64,000 nt of DNA from Paraburkholderia sediminicola (GTDB taxonomy: Bacteria; Pseudomonadota; Gammaproteobacteria; Burkholderiales; Burkholderiaceae). The stretch is taken from contig NZ_CADIKC010000010.1 of assembly GCF_902859805.1 (NCBI RefSeq), forward strand, positions 216,426 through 280,425, written 5' to 3'. The notes beneath the pieces were generated by a model. That model searched no databases. It was not told the origin of the DNA and saw only the letters and a list, made by a program, of their open reading frames with translations. How positions within the stretch are numbered: position 1 is the stretch's first letter; each line of letters starts with the position of its first letter. The translations under genes and the position numbers were made by a program. Of this stretch, positions 1 to 10,797 are shown in pieces.

Positions 1-1
1 G

Positions 2-724
2 ATCGCGTTCGACATGCCGGGCACCACGCGCGATTCGATTTACGTCGATTTCGAGCGTCAAGGCAAGCCGTACACGCTGATCGACACGGCTGGTTTGCGC
101 CGCCGCGGCAAGGTGTTCGAAGCGATCGAGAAGTTCTCGGTGGTGAAGACGCTGCAGTCGATTTCGGACGCGAACGTCGTGATCCTGCTGCTTGACGCGC
201 AACAGGATATTTCCGAACAGGACGCGCACATTGCCGGTTTCGTGGTGGAGCAGGGCCGCGCGCTGGTGGTGGGCGTGAACAAATGGGACGGGCTCGATTC
301 GCATGTGCGCGAGCGCACTAAGGCCGACATCGAGCGCAAACTAAAATTTCTCGACTTCGCCAAATTCCACTTCATTTCCGCCGCGGAAAAAACCGGAATC
401 GGCCCGCTGATGCGCTCGGTCGACGACGCCTACGCCGCCGCCATGGCCAAGCTGCCGACGCCGAAGTTGACGCGCGCGCTGATCGAGGCAGTGGAATTCC
501 AGCAGCCGCGCCGACGCGGTCCGGTGCGCCCGAAACTGCGTTACGCGCACCAGGGCGGACAGAATCCGCCGATCATCGTGATTCACGGCAATGCGCTCGA
601 TGCGATCACCGAAACGTACAAACGCTACCTCGAAAACCGCTTCCGGGAAACTTTCAAGCTGACTGGGACTCCATTGCGCATAGAGTTCAGATCGTCGACG
701 AACCCTTACGCGGATAAAGGCTAA
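2..724 (+). CDS. der: GTPase Der (EngA), C-terminal part, 5' end outside window
   Basis: Essential ribosome-assembly GTPase acting on the 50S subunit. The reading frame is open from base 2, so the gene begins upstream of the window. What is visible is the end of the first helix of the second G domain onward: the PGTTRDS switch motif, the DTAGLRRRGKV G3 region, NKWD (G4) and ISAAEKTGIG (G5), followed by the C-terminal KH-like domain that is typical of Der. The ending, with a short basic/polar tail (NPYADKG), fits the family. It lies upstream of hfq, as expected for the conserved der-hfq-hflX block of Burkholderiaceae. The family assignment is secure because tandem-G-domain plus KH is unique to Der; only the missing N-terminal half is unseen. 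Confidence 0.95.
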   Translation: MAFDMPGTTRDSIYVDFERQGKPYTLIDTAGLRRRGKVFEAIEKFSVVKTLQSISDANVVILLLDAQQDISEQDAHIAGFVVEQGRALVVGVNKWDGLDSHVRERTKADIERKLKFLDFAKFHFISAAEKTGIGPLMRSVDDAYAAAMAKLPTPKLTRALIEAVEFQQPRRRGPVRPKLRYAHQGGQNPPIIVIHGNALDAITETYKRYLENRFRETFKLTGTPLRIEFRSSTNPYADKG

Positions 725-877
725 ATCCAGGCTGAAACCCGCGTGTGTGTTGGGTTTGGCCGCAAGGCCGGCCCGCTCGCGCAAAAATGAAAATCGGCTA
801 TAGTGTAGCGGTTGACGGCGGATCTCTTTTTCTTCGTCGTCAATTCAGTCAACCTGCAAAAAAATACGGAGTTTGCT

Positions 878-1114
878 ATGAGCAACAAAGGGCAATTGTT
901 ACAAGACCCGTTTTTGAACGCACTGCGTAAAGAGCACGTGCCGGTGTCGATCTATTTGGTCAACGGCATCAAGCTTCAAGGGAACATCGAATCGTTCGAC
1001 CAGTACGTCGTGTTGCTCCGGAATACGGTCACCCAGATGGTCTACAAGCACGCAATTTCTACGGTCGTGCCTGCCCGTCCGGTGAATTTCCACCCGGATT
1101 CCGAACAGTCCTAA
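878..1114 (+). CDS. hfq: RNA chaperone Hfq
   Basis: 78-residue Sm-like hexameric RNA chaperone that pairs small RNAs with mRNAs. The start is the ATG at 878, preceded by GGAG at 868-871; an in-frame upstream extension from 812 has no support. The Sm1 region (DPFLNALRKEHVPVSIYLVNG, split here as DPFLNALRK and VPVSIYLVNGIKLQG), the SFDQYVVLLRN segment and the Sm2 motif YKHAISTVVPAR are intact. Q8, the proximal-face residue, is in the GQLLQDPFLN context. The C-terminal tail is short (PVNFHPDSEQS), unlike the long tail of enterobacterial Hfq. A TATAGT sequence at 799-804 could be a -10 element, but no convincing -35 sits at the right distance. The gene is followed by hflX after 31 bases, so the two are probably cotranscribed. 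Confidence 0.97.
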   Translation: MSNKGQLLQDPFLNALRKEHVPVSIYLVNGIKLQGNIESFDQYVVLLRNTVTQMVYKHAISTVVPARPVNFHPDSEQS

Positions 1115-1145
1115 TCCCCGTCCGCGGCCGGCGTAGCGTCGCCCG

Positions 1146-2360
1146 TTGGCGATTACTCCCGGCCGCCTTATTTTGATACCCTCCAATTTGATCAATGCAG
1201 CGCTTGTCGGCATCGACTTCGGTAAGATCGATTTCGAAGCCAGTCTGGAAGAACTCAGCCTGCTCGCGCAAAGCGCGGGCGCGAATCCCTTAGTCACCCT
1301 CACGGGGCGCCGGTCCAGTCCCGATGCCAAGATGTTCGTCGGCAGCGGCAAGGCCGAAGAATTGCGTCTTGCCTGTGAGGCGAACGACATCGAACTCGTC
1401 ATTTTCAATCACGCTCTGGCGCCTGCGCAGCAGCGCAATCTGGAGCAGGCGCTTAACCGCCGCGTGATTGATCGCACCAGCCTCATCCTCGATATTTTTG
1501 CGCAACGCGCCCGCAGCCATGAAGGCAAGCTGCAGGTGGAGCTCGCGCAATTGCAGTATCTATCCACGCGGCTAATCCGCGCATGGACCCACCTTGAACG
1601 CCAGAAAGGCGGTATCGGTTTGCGCGGCCCTGGCGAAACGCAGCTCGAAACCGACCGCCGTTTGATCGGCGAGCGCATCAAGGCGCTCAAGACCCGCCTC
1701 GAAAAACTGCGCCGTCAGCACGGCACGCAGCGCCGCGCGCGCAGCCGCAATCAGACGATGTCGGTGTCGCTCGTCGGCTACACGAACGCGGGCAAATCCA
1801 CGCTCTTCAATGCGCTGACGAAGGCTCAGGCGTACGCCGCCGATCAGCTGTTCGCCACGCTGGACACCACGTCCCGCCGCGTCTATCTGGGCGACGAAGC
1901 CGGCCAGGTGGTGGTATCCGACACGGTCGGTTTCATCCGCGAATTGCCTCACCAACTGGTGGCGGCTTTTCGCGCCACGCTTGAGGAAACGATTCACGCC
2001 GACCTGCTGCTGCATGTGGTCGACGCGTCGAGCGCTGTGCGTCTCGATCAGATCGATCAGGTGAACGAGGTGTTGCACGCAATTGGTGCGGATACGATCC
2101 GTCAGGTGCTGGTGTTCAACAAGATCGACGCCGTGCCGGAGTTGGCGGCCCGTGGCGACGCGGTCGAGCGGGATGAGTATGGTAATATTTCGCGCGTCTT
2201 TTTGAGCGCGCGCACGGGGCAAGGGCTGGATACATTGCGCGCTGCCATCGCTGAAATCGCTACTGCCGAACCTCTCTCCGAAACGCTGGTCGATCTGTCG
2301 GAAGAAGACCGGTCGGCAGCACCACGCGAGGACCGTAAGGTCTCAGAACTCGGGCACTGA
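1146..2360 (+). CDS. hflX: ribosome-associated GTPase HflX
   Basis: GTPase of the Obg-HflX superfamily that splits or rescues stalled 70S ribosomes, notably after heat stress. The N-terminal HflX domain (residues about 15-190) includes the GGIGLRGPGETQLETDRR signature of the linker helices. The G domain begins at GYTNAGKS (residues 211-218), with DTVGF as G3 and NKID as G4. The start is uncertain: TTG at 1146 gives 404 residues, while TTG at 1188 would begin directly at the conserved LINAALVGIDFGK segment; neither has a strong ribosome-binding site. The C-terminal residues after the G domain are polar and poorly conserved. It sits between hfq and hflK, its classic position. Confidence 0.95.
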   Translation: MAITPGRLILIPSNLINAALVGIDFGKIDFEASLEELSLLAQSAGANPLVTLTGRRSSPDAKMFVGSGKAEELRLACEANDIELVIFNHALAPAQQRNLEQALNRRVIDRTSLILDIFAQRARSHEGKLQVELAQLQYLSTRLIRAWTHLERQKGGIGLRGPGETQLETDRRLIGERIKALKTRLEKLRRQHGTQRRARSRNQTMSVSLVGYTNAGKSTLFNALTKAQAYAADQLFATLDTTSRRVYLGDEAGQVVVSDTVGFIRELPHQLVAAFRATLEETIHADLLLHVVDASSAVRLDQIDQVNEVLHAIGADTIRQVLVFNKIDAVPELAARGDAVERDEYGNISRVFLSARTGQGLDTLRAAIAEIATAEPLSETLVDLSEEDRSAAPREDRKVSELGH

Positions 2361-2409
2361 CCCGCTCCAATTGCACTGACCCGCTGTCTACTCTGGTGAA
2401 CGAACACAG

Positions 2410-3792
2410 GTGAACGATTACAACGAGCGGAGTATCTGGCTGCGCATGCGCGCCATGCTTTCACTGAACGATCCGCGCTGGGGCCGGGGCGACGGCAATG
2501 GCGAACGCCAACGACCCAACGAACCCAAGCGGCCGCCGGCCAAGGACGCTGAAGGCCCGCCCGATCTCGACGAGATGTGGCGCGATTTCAACCGCCGTTT
2601 GAGCCGGGTGTTCGGTCGCAAGGGCGGTGGTGCGGGCGGTGGCCGTCCGGACAACGGTCGCGGCGCGCGCATTGGCGTGGGCATCGTGATCGGCGTGTTG
2701 ATCGCGATCTACCTCGGCAGCGGCGTGTTCGTCGTGCAGGATGGCCAGGCCGGCGTCGTGATGCAGTTCGGCAAGTATCGCTACACCGCGGGGCAGGGCG
2801 TGCATTGGCGCCTGCCGTATCCGTTCGAAGCGCACGAGCTCGTCAACGTCGGCCAGATCCGCCAGGTGGAGATCGGCCGTAACAACGTGGTGCGTCTCGC
2901 CAACGTGAAGGACGCGTCGATGCTCACGCACGACGCCGATATCGTCGACGTGCGCTTTGCCGTGCAGTACCAGGTGAGCAAGCCGACCGATTATCTCTTC
3001 CGCAGCGTCGATCCCGATCAGAGCGTGATGCAGGCCGCGCAGGCGGCGGTGCGCAGCATCGTCGGTGCGCGCAGCACCAGTGACATCCTCTATCAGGATC
3101 GCGAAACAATTCGCCAGCAACTGATGGCGTCGATTCAGCAATCCCTGGATGAATACCAGTCCGGCCTCGCCGTGACCGGCGTGACGATCCAGGGTGTGCA
3201 GGTGCCCGATCAGGTGCAGGCCGCTTTCGACGATGCCGCCAAAGTGCGCCAGGACAACGAACGCGCCAAACGCGACGCGCAGGCCTATGCCGCTGAGCTG
3301 CTGCCGCGCGCGCAAGCGGATGTGGCGCATCAGGTCGACGAAGCGAAAACGTATAGCGACAAGACGGTGACCCAGGCGCAAGGCGATGCCGAGCGCTTCA
3401 AGCAGGTCTACGCGCAGTACTCGAAAGCGCCCGCTGTGATTCGCGAGCGCATGTACCTGGAAACCATGCAGCAGATCTATTCGAATACGACCAAGGTGTT
3501 TGTGGACAGCAAGAGCGGCAACAACGTGTTGTATCTGCCGCTCGACAAGCTGGTCGAGCAGACTCGCCAGCGCGTAGCCGACGCTGCTGCAGCCGCTTCC
3601 GGCGCTGCCGTTACGTCGGGCGCCGCAGCGCCGCAAGCCGCGAGCAGCGCTGCCGCACCGGCCGCGGCTACTGCAGCCGCTTCCGCTCCCGCCGCTGTTG
3701 CGACGCCTGCCAGCCAGGCCGCCGCCAGCAGCGACGCACTGCGTTCACGCGACTCCTTCCGCAGCCGTATGCGCGAAGACGACGTTCAATAA
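2410..3792 (+). CDS. hflK: FtsH protease regulator HflK
   Basis: Inner-membrane SPFH/prohibitin-family protein that forms a complex with HflC and modulates the FtsH protease. It begins with GTG at 2410 (residues MNDYNERS), then the conserved LNDPRWGRGDGN segment. A Gly/Pro-rich cytoplasmic region is followed by one membrane segment at about residues 88-107 and the SPFH domain. The C-terminal 70 residues are an unusual low-complexity Ala/Ser/Pro stretch ending in a charged tail (SFRSRMREDDVQ). The gene is separated from hflC by only 12 bases and shares its operon. Alternative internal ATG starts at 2446 and 2455 would remove the first 12-15 residues. Confidence 0.95.
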   Translation: MNDYNERSIWLRMRAMLSLNDPRWGRGDGNGERQRPNEPKRPPAKDAEGPPDLDEMWRDFNRRLSRVFGRKGGGAGGGRPDNGRGARIGVGIVIGVLIAIYLGSGVFVVQDGQAGVVMQFGKYRYTAGQGVHWRLPYPFEAHELVNVGQIRQVEIGRNNVVRLANVKDASMLTHDADIVDVRFAVQYQVSKPTDYLFRSVDPDQSVMQAAQAAVRSIVGARSTSDILYQDRETIRQQLMASIQQSLDEYQSGLAVTGVTIQGVQVPDQVQAAFDDAAKVRQDNERAKRDAQAYAAELLPRAQADVAHQVDEAKTYSDKTVTQAQGDAERFKQVYAQYSKAPAVIRERMYLETMQQIYSNTTKVFVDSKSGNNVLYLPLDKLVEQTRQRVADAAAAASGAAVTSGAAAPQAASSAAAPAAATAAASAPAAVATPASQAAASSDALRSRDSFRSRMREDDVQ

Positions 3793-3804
3793 GGAGCGCA
3801 CATC

Positions 3805-4707
3805 ATGAACAAGATCATTGCGCTCGTCGTTGCCGTCGTCATCGTGCTGTTTGCCGCATCGTCGATGGTATTCGTGGTCGACCAGCGGCATATGGCTGTG
3901 CTGTCCTCGCATGGCGACACCGCGCCCGAATTGCTCGGCCCGGGTCTGCACGTGAAACTGCCGCCGCCGTTGCAAACCGTCACGCTTGTCGATAACCGCA
4001 TTCAGTCGCTCGACGCGCCGGATGAAGACCGTTATGTCACGTCGGACAAAACCGACCTGCTGGCCAACCCGGTCATCAAATACCGCGTAACCGATCCGCT
4101 GAAGCTGCTCGCCGAAACCCGCGGCGATGTGCAAAGTCTGGCTGATCGCCTGGCGCTGCTGTCGCGCAGCGCACTCGGCGACGCGTTCGCCAAGGTCACG
4201 CTGACCGATGCGCTGGCGAAGCAACAAGCCGTCGCGGATGAAGCCCGCGGCACGATGAGCAAAGCCGCTGCATCGCTGGGCGTGTCGGTGCTCGACGTGC
4301 AACTGACGCGCGTCGATTTTCCCGCGGCGATGGCCGACTCGGTCTACAAGCGGATGATCGCCGCACGCGAGCAGGCTGCTGCAGACGAACGTGCGAAGGG
4401 CACAGCCGAAGCCGACCAGATCAAGGCGGATGCCGTCAGCCAGCAGCAGGCGATTCTCGCGGACGGCTATCGTCAGGCGCAGACCATCAAGGGCGAGGGC
4501 GATGCCAAGGCAGCGGAAATCGCGGCTGAGGCATATGGCAGCGACCCGCAGTTCTACCAGTTTTATCAAAGCATGCAGGCGTACAAGAACACCTTCAAAC
4601 CGGGCGACGTGATCGTGGTCGACCCGAGCAGCGAGTTCTTCCGCTTCATGCGTAGCCCGACCGGTGGCGCCGCCCCGGACGCTCCCGCGGCACCGCGCAA
4701 ACACTGA
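3805..4707 (+). CDS. hflC: FtsH protease regulator HflC
   Basis: Partner of HflK in the membrane complex that restrains FtsH proteolysis. It has 300 residues, with an N-terminal membrane segment (about residues 4-22: IIALVVAVVIVLFAASSMVFVV), then the SPFH domain and a helical region rich in Ala, Gln and Glu (EQAAADERAKGTAEADQIKADA, read across residues about 190-215) ending in a Pro/Ala-rich tail. A good ribosome-binding site (AAGGAGC) precedes the ATG. It follows hflK immediately and precedes the DUF2065 gene, an order conserved in Burkholderiaceae. Confidence 0.95.
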   Translation: MNKIIALVVAVVIVLFAASSMVFVVDQRHMAVLSSHGDTAPELLGPGLHVKLPPPLQTVTLVDNRIQSLDAPDEDRYVTSDKTDLLANPVIKYRVTDPLKLLAETRGDVQSLADRLALLSRSALGDAFAKVTLTDALAKQQAVADEARGTMSKAAASLGVSVLDVQLTRVDFPAAMADSVYKRMIAAREQAAADERAKGTAEADQIKADAVSQQQAILADGYRQAQTIKGEGDAKAAEIAAEAYGSDPQFYQFYQSMQAYKNTFKPGDVIVVDPSSEFFRFMRSPTGGAAPDAPAAPRKH

Positions 4708-4751
4708 TAACCGGAAGGCCGCGGCATCCGCATCGCGGCCCCTTCATTCGC

Positions 4752-4943
4752 ATGGACATAGCCGGCTCGTTACTGCTCGCGATCGCATTGATGCTGATTA
4801 TCGAAGGGATGTTTCCCTTCGTTTTTCCGAGCGCCTGGCGCGACACGTTCCGTAAAATAGCGGAACGGCCCCCGCATCAGATTCGCGTCGGCGGGCTGGT
4901 CGTGATGGTGCTCGGGTTGATCCTGCTGTTTATCGTGACCTGA
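4752..4943 (+). CDS. DUF2065 (YjeT-like) small inner-membrane protein
   Basis: 63-residue protein with two predicted membrane helices: residues about 3-24 (AGSLLLAIALMLIIEGMFPF) and about 45-62 (VGGLVVMVLGLILLFIV). A short polar loop contains the family-typical SAWRDTFRKIAERPPHQIR segment. The function of this family is not established. Its position directly after hflC is conserved in many proteobacteria, which suggests an association with the HflKC membrane complex, but that is inference from context only. Length and topology match the family fully. Confidence 0.85.
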   Translation: MDIAGSLLLAIALMLIIEGMFPFVFPSAWRDTFRKIAERPPHQIRVGGLVVMVLGLILLFIVT

Positions 4944-5186
4944 AGGCGCTGCTGCCACGCGCCGTTAAGTTGTTGGCGCCCCATGTGCGGCATTAGTGGC
5001 GCGGCAACAGCGAGCTTTCAGCGCGGCGCAGGCCAGGAAGCTGGCCGAAGGACCACGAAGGTTACGAACGGCCGCGAAGGCCCGCCCGATACCCGCGACA
5101 GCCGCCAGAATAGAGCCGTCGCCCGCCATTCACACACATTTACCGGCGCACCCAGCCGCCGTGTTCAACGTCGTAGGACTGTATCG

Positions 5187-6338
5187 ATGTCGACCTGGTT
5201 ACTTCCCGAGAATATCGCCGACGTGCTGCCGTCGGAAGCACGCAAGATCGAAGAGTTGCGGCGCCATTTGCTGGACCGTTTCCGCTCGTACGGCTATGAG
5301 ATGGTCATGCCGCCGCTGCTCGAGTACATCGAGTCGCTGCTGACCGGCGGTGGACACGATCTGAATCTGCGCACGTTCAAGCTCGTCGATCAGATGTCCG
5401 GGCGCACGCTCGGTTTGCGCGCCGACATTACGCCGCAGGTCGCGCGTATCGACGCGCACCTGCTGAATCGTCAGGGCGTGACGCGCCTTTGCTATGCCGG
5501 CAATGTGGCGCATACGCGTCCGCGCGGCCTGCACGCCACGCGTGAGCAAATCCAGATCGGCGCGGAAATCTACGGTCACGCCGGTCTTGAAGCGGATCTG
5601 GAAATCCAGCAGTTGATGCTCGACGCGCTGCATCTGGCCGGCCTCGCGAAAGTGCGGCTCGATCTGTGTCATGCAGGCGTGCTTGCCGCGTTGATCGAAG
5701 GGGAGCCTGCTGCTGCCGAGCTCGGCCAGTCACTCTACGACGCGCTGGCCGGCAAGGATGTGCCGCGCCTCGTCGAGCTGACCGCCAATCTCACGCCGGT
5801 CACGCGCGATGCGTTGCGCTCGCTGCCGACGCTCTACGGTGACGCGTCGGTACTCGACGAAGCCCGTGCACGCTTGCCGAACGCACCGGCTATCGCCCGC
5901 GCGCTCGACGATCTCGCATTCCTCGCGAGCCAGGTGAACGGCGCCGAAGTGATGATCGACCTGGCCGATTTGCGCGGCTACGCGTACCACAGCGGCGTGA
6001 TGTTCTCGGCCTATGTGGACGGCGTGCCGAACGCGGTTGCGCGCGGCGGCCGTTATGACCACGTCGGCCAGGCCTACGGCCGCGCACGCGCGGCAACCGG
6101 CTTCTCGCTCGATCTGCGTGAGGTTGCTCGCATTTCGCCCGTTGAAGCCCGTAGCAGCGCGATTCTCGCGCCGTGGCAGCACGACGAAGCGTTGCGCGCC
6201 AGCGTCGCCGCGCTACGTAACGCTGGCGAAGTCGTGATCCAGGCGTTGCCCGGTCATGAACACGATCTCGACGAATTCGCGTGTGACCGCGTGTTGGTCG
6301 AGCGCAACGGCGCGTGGGTCGTCGAACCCCGTTCCTGA
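5187..6338 (+). CDS. hisZ: ATP phosphoribosyltransferase regulatory subunit HisZ
   Basis: HisRS-like paralogue that activates and confers feedback control on the short form of HisG, the first enzyme of histidine biosynthesis. 383 residues from the ATG at 5187 (MSTWLLPENIADVLPSEARK); a longer in-frame extension back to 4983 is not conserved-looking. The class II synthetase core is recognisable (motif-2-like YAGNVAHTRPRGLHATREQIQIGAE and motif-3-like VARGGRYDHVGQAYGRARAATGFSLDL, positions about 110-140 and 295-325), but the C-terminal anticodon-binding domain of true HisRS is absent. In Burkholderiaceae hisZ precedes purA, as here, far from hisG. Confidence 0.93.
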   Translation: MSTWLLPENIADVLPSEARKIEELRRHLLDRFRSYGYEMVMPPLLEYIESLLTGGGHDLNLRTFKLVDQMSGRTLGLRADITPQVARIDAHLLNRQGVTRLCYAGNVAHTRPRGLHATREQIQIGAEIYGHAGLEADLEIQQLMLDALHLAGLAKVRLDLCHAGVLAALIEGEPAAAELGQSLYDALAGKDVPRLVELTANLTPVTRDALRSLPTLYGDASVLDEARARLPNAPAIARALDDLAFLASQVNGAEVMIDLADLRGYAYHSGVMFSAYVDGVPNAVARGGRYDHVGQAYGRARAATGFSLDLREVARISPVEARSSAILAPWQHDEALRASVAALRNAGEVVIQALPGHEHDLDEFACDRVLVERNGAWVVEPRS

Positions 6339-6540
6339 GCGCGAATCGATGGACCGCCTGAGGGGTATCCCAAGGGCATTTCAGAAGGCGTCCAAAGCGT
6401 CGCCGGACCCGGCGCGGCCCCTCGCCGCGCTATTTTCCCTATACCCACCATAACGTGCATACCGTTGAGCGGAAACGGAAAAATTCGGAAGGTTCCGCGA
6501 ACATAGGTAGAATACGTTTTTAACCAGCTTACGAAACAAC

Positions 6541-7887
<1,347 letters not shown>

Positions 7888-7890
7888 GCC

Positions 7891-8481
7891 ATGGTGCAAG
7901 GTGTACCCATGATTGCGATGAAAGATCCGCGCAACGACGACAAGAACCTGTGGGTCGGCTGGGACGAATATCACCGGCTGATCGAACTGCTGGCGTTGCA
8001 GGTGCATGAATCGGGCTGGAAGTTCGACAAGATTCTGTGTCTTGCGCGCGGCGGTTTGCGCGTCGGCGATCAGCTCTCGCGTATTTACGATCTGCCGCTG
8101 GCGATTCTCGCCACCAGTTCGTATCGTGAGGCGGCTGGCACGGAGCAGGGCGAGCTCGACATCGCGCAATACATCACGATGACGCGCGGCGAGTTGCACG
8201 GCAACGTGCTGCTGGTCGACGATCTGGTCGATTCGGGTGTGACGTTGGCACGCGTGCAGGCGCATCTGAAAGAACGCTATCCGGCGATCACCGCGGTGCG
8301 CTCGGCTGTGCTCTGGTACAAGGGCTGCTCGAAAGTGAAGCCTGACTATCATGTGCAGTATCTGCCTACCAATCCGTGGATTCACCAGCCGTTCGAGGAA
8401 TGGGACACGGTTCGTCCGCATAACCTCGGCGCGTGGATCAAACGCGGTATGCAGCAGGACCAGGAGTCGTCGGGCACGTGA
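7891..8481 (+). CDS. phosphoribosyltransferase (hypoxanthine/xanthine type)
   Basis: Type I phosphoribosyltransferase, probably salvaging a purine base with PRPP. The PRPP-binding signature is LLVDDLVDSGVTL at residues 107-119, and the preceding CLARGGLRVGDQLSR loop (50-64) is typical of xanthine/guanine enzymes. Length is 196 residues from ATG 7891. A start at 7909, after AAGGTG, is also possible and has better ribosome-binding-site spacing. It is tightly coupled to purA, which supports a purine role. The exact base specificity cannot be read from the motifs. A strong terminator follows at 8535-8562. Confidence 0.88.
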   Translation: MVQGVPMIAMKDPRNDDKNLWVGWDEYHRLIELLALQVHESGWKFDKILCLARGGLRVGDQLSRIYDLPLAILATSSYREAAGTEQGELDIAQYITMTRGELHGNVLLVDDLVDSGVTLARVQAHLKERYPAITAVRSAVLWYKGCSKVKPDYHVQYLPTNPWIHQPFEEWDTVRPHNLGAWIKRGMQQDQESSGT

Positions 8482-8534
8482 TGCGCGCTACGACGTCGTG
8501 TGTATCGCGTCGTATCCCGTGCAGTGCCTGCAAG

Positions 8535-8562
8535 ACGGAGCCCGATTGGGCTCCGTTTTTTT
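8535..8562 (+). terminator. intrinsic terminator after purA operon
   Basis: Perfect 9-bp stem (ACGGAGCCC / GGGCTCCGT) with a GATT loop, followed directly by a run of seven T. It lies 54 bases after the phosphoribosyltransferase stop. Confidence 0.9.
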
Positions 8563-8781
8563 ATGTGCATTATGTGTCCGCCGTATGTCCCGCAAAGGGT
8601 GCCTCGCAAAACGCGCATGCCGCGCCGACGAAACGCCTGACGCAGCAGACGCGCCTAAATCGCAGTGCTACACTGCGCGGACCATCCACGTGGTGTATCC
8701 ACAACAAGCCGGGCGGCGCTAGGCGGGCAGTTTAGAATAGCGGTCGTTTTTTCCGCTCAGGGAACGGATTTCCTCGCGTCT
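8563..8781. other. intergenic region upstream of kup
   Basis: With the preceding terminator this makes a 300-base gene-free stretch. No conserved coding frame was found. TAGAAT at 8733-8738 is a plausible -10 for kup, 44 bases before its ATG, but no good -35 hexamer is at 16-18 bases. Confidence 0.4.
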
Positions 8782-10668
8782 ATGACAGATAACAATCACG
8801 TGCACAAACAGCCTCTGCCTTCCCTCGCGATTGCTGCGATCGGAGTGGTGTTCGGCGATATCGGCACGAGCCCGCTGTACTCGCTGAAAGAAGCTTTCAG
8901 CCCGTCACATGGCATTCCGCTGACTGATCAATCAATTCTGGGTGTGATCTCGCTGCTGTTCTGGGCGATCGTGATCGTGGTCGGCATCAAGTACGTCCTG
9001 TTCGTGATGCGCGCCGACAACAACGGCGAAGGCGGCGTCCTCGCGCTGATGGCGCTGGCGCTGCGCTCTCTTGACCAGAAGTCGAAAATGGCCGGCCTGT
9101 TGATGATGCTCGGCATTTTCGGCGCCTGCATGTTCTATGGCGACGCGGTGATTACGCCCGCCATTTCAGTGATCTCGGCGGTCGAAGGTCTTGAGATCGC
9201 GGCGCCCAATCTGTCTCATCTGGTGCTGCCGCTCACGATGGTGATCCTCGTGCTGCTGTTCTGGATTCAGCGGCACGGAACGGCCACCGTCGGGCGCCTG
9301 TTCGGCCCGATCATGGTGCTGTGGTTCGTGGTGCTCGCCGCGCTCGGCCTGTGGCACATCCTGCAGTCGCCGAACGTGATCCGCGCACTGAACCCGTACT
9401 ACGCCTACACCTTTATGGCGGCGCACGTGTTGCAGGCTTACGTGGTGCTCGGCTCGGTCGTGCTGGTGCTGACGGGCGCCGAAGCGCTATACGCCGACAT
9501 GGGCCACTTCGGTGCGAAGCCGATCCGCATGGCCTGGTACTTCCTCGTGATGCCTTCGCTTGTGCTGAACTATTTCGGTCAGGGCGCGCTGCTGATGCAC
9601 GACCCGAAGGCGATCGAAAACCCGTTCTTCCTGCTCGCACCGGACTGGGCGCTGCTGCCGCTCGTGGTGCTGTCCACGGTTGCGACCGTGATCGCGTCGC
9701 AGGCGGTGATTTCCGGCGCGTATTCGTTGACGAGCCAGGCGATCCAGCTCGGCTACGTGCCGCGTATGAAAATCCTGCACACGTCGGAACTGGCGATCGG
9801 CCAGATCTATGTGCCGGTGGTGAACTGGATGCTGCTGTTCATCATTCTGTGCATCGTGATTGCGTTCAAGAGCTCGGACAATCTCGCCGCCGCGTACGGT
9901 ATTGCGGTGACGGCCACCATGGTCATCACCACGGTTCTGGCCTGTGTCGTCATGGTGAACGTGTGGAACTGGAACAAGTTCCTCGTGGCGTTGATCATCG
10001 GCGTGTTCATGGCGGTCGACTTAGGCTTTTTCGGCGCCAATCTGCTCAAGGTCGCGGAAGGTGGCTGGCTGCCGCTCGGCATCGGCGCGCTCCTGTTCTT
10101 CCTGCTGATGACCTGGTTCAAGGGCAGGATGATCGTCAAGGAGCGTACGGCGGCTGACGGCATTCCGCTTATGCCGTTCCTGCAGGGTCTGCTCGCCCAT
10201 CCTCCGCATCGTGTGTCGGGTACCGCGATCTATCTGACGGGCAGCGATTCCCTCGTGCCGGTGAGCTTGCTGCACAACCTGAAGCACAACAAGGTGCTTC
10301 ACGAGCGCACGATTTTCCTGACTTTCATGACGCTGGATATCCCGTATGTGAATGATGCGGAGCGCGTGACGGTGAAGGATCTGAACGGCGGCTTGTTCCT
10401 CGTCAAGGCAGCGTACGGTTTCAACGAAACGCCCGACGTGAAGGCTGTGTTGCTCGAAGTCGGCCGCACGCACGACATGACCTTCGAGTTGATGGACACG
10501 TCGTTCTTCCTCGCCCGTGAAACGGTCGTGCCGACGCAGTTGCCTGGCATGTCGGTGTGGCGCGAACGTGTGTTCGCATGGATGCATCAGAACGCCGCGA
10601 AGCCGACCGACTTCTTTAGCATTCCCGCCAACCGGGTGGTGGAGTTGGGGACGAAGATCGAGATCTGA
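8782..10668 (+). CDS. kup: low-affinity potassium uptake protein Kup
   Basis: Proton-coupled potassium importer of the KUP/HAK/KT family in the inner membrane. It has 628 residues from ATG 8782 (MTDNNHVHKQPLPSLAIAAIG), a better start than the in-frame upstream codons. The N-terminal GVVFGDIGTSPLYSLKEAF signature, the GDAVITPAISVISAVEGLE motif and about 12 hydrophobic segments up to residue ~450 are present. The soluble C-terminal domain (about 460-628) carries the GTAIYLTGSDSLVPVSLLHNLKHNKVLHE region typical of the family. It is monocistronic, between the purA-operon terminator and a bidirectional terminator shared with tex. Confidence 0.96.
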   Translation: MTDNNHVHKQPLPSLAIAAIGVVFGDIGTSPLYSLKEAFSPSHGIPLTDQSILGVISLLFWAIVIVVGIKYVLFVMRADNNGEGGVLALMALALRSLDQKSKMAGLLMMLGIFGACMFYGDAVITPAISVISAVEGLEIAAPNLSHLVLPLTMVILVLLFWIQRHGTATVGRLFGPIMVLWFVVLAALGLWHILQSPNVIRALNPYYAYTFMAAHVLQAYVVLGSVVLVLTGAEALYADMGHFGAKPIRMAWYFLVMPSLVLNYFGQGALLMHDPKAIENPFFLLAPDWALLPLVVLSTVATVIASQAVISGAYSLTSQAIQLGYVPRMKILHTSELAIGQIYVPVVNWMLLFIILCIVIAFKSSDNLAAAYGIAVTATMVITTVLACVVMVNVWNWNKFLVALIIGVFMAVDLGFFGANLLKVAEGGWLPLGIGALLFFLLMTWFKGRMIVKERTAADGIPLMPFLQGLLAHPPHRVSGTAIYLTGSDSLVPVSLLHNLKHNKVLHERTIFLTFMTLDIPYVNDAERVTVKDLNGGLFLVKAAYGFNETPDVKAVLLEVGRTHDMTFELMDTSFFLARETVVPTQLPGMSVWRERVFAWMHQNAAKPTDFFSIPANRVVELGTKIEI

Positions 10669-10707
10669 CGCGCCTTGCATGTGAAGGCGCGGTAAGCGAC
10701 AAGAGAT

Positions 10708-10741
10708 AAAAAAAGCCCACGCAATTGCGTGGGCTTTTTTT
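10708..10741. terminator. bidirectional terminator between kup and tex
   Basis: Self-complementary AGCCCACGC-AATT-GCGTGGGCT-type hairpin flanked by seven A on the left and seven T on the right. It can terminate kup (plus) and tex (minus). Confidence 0.92.
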
Positions 10742-10797
10742 CTGCCCAGTCATCGTGGATGCCAGTGCGTGAGCGAATCACGCACTGACGAACCCAC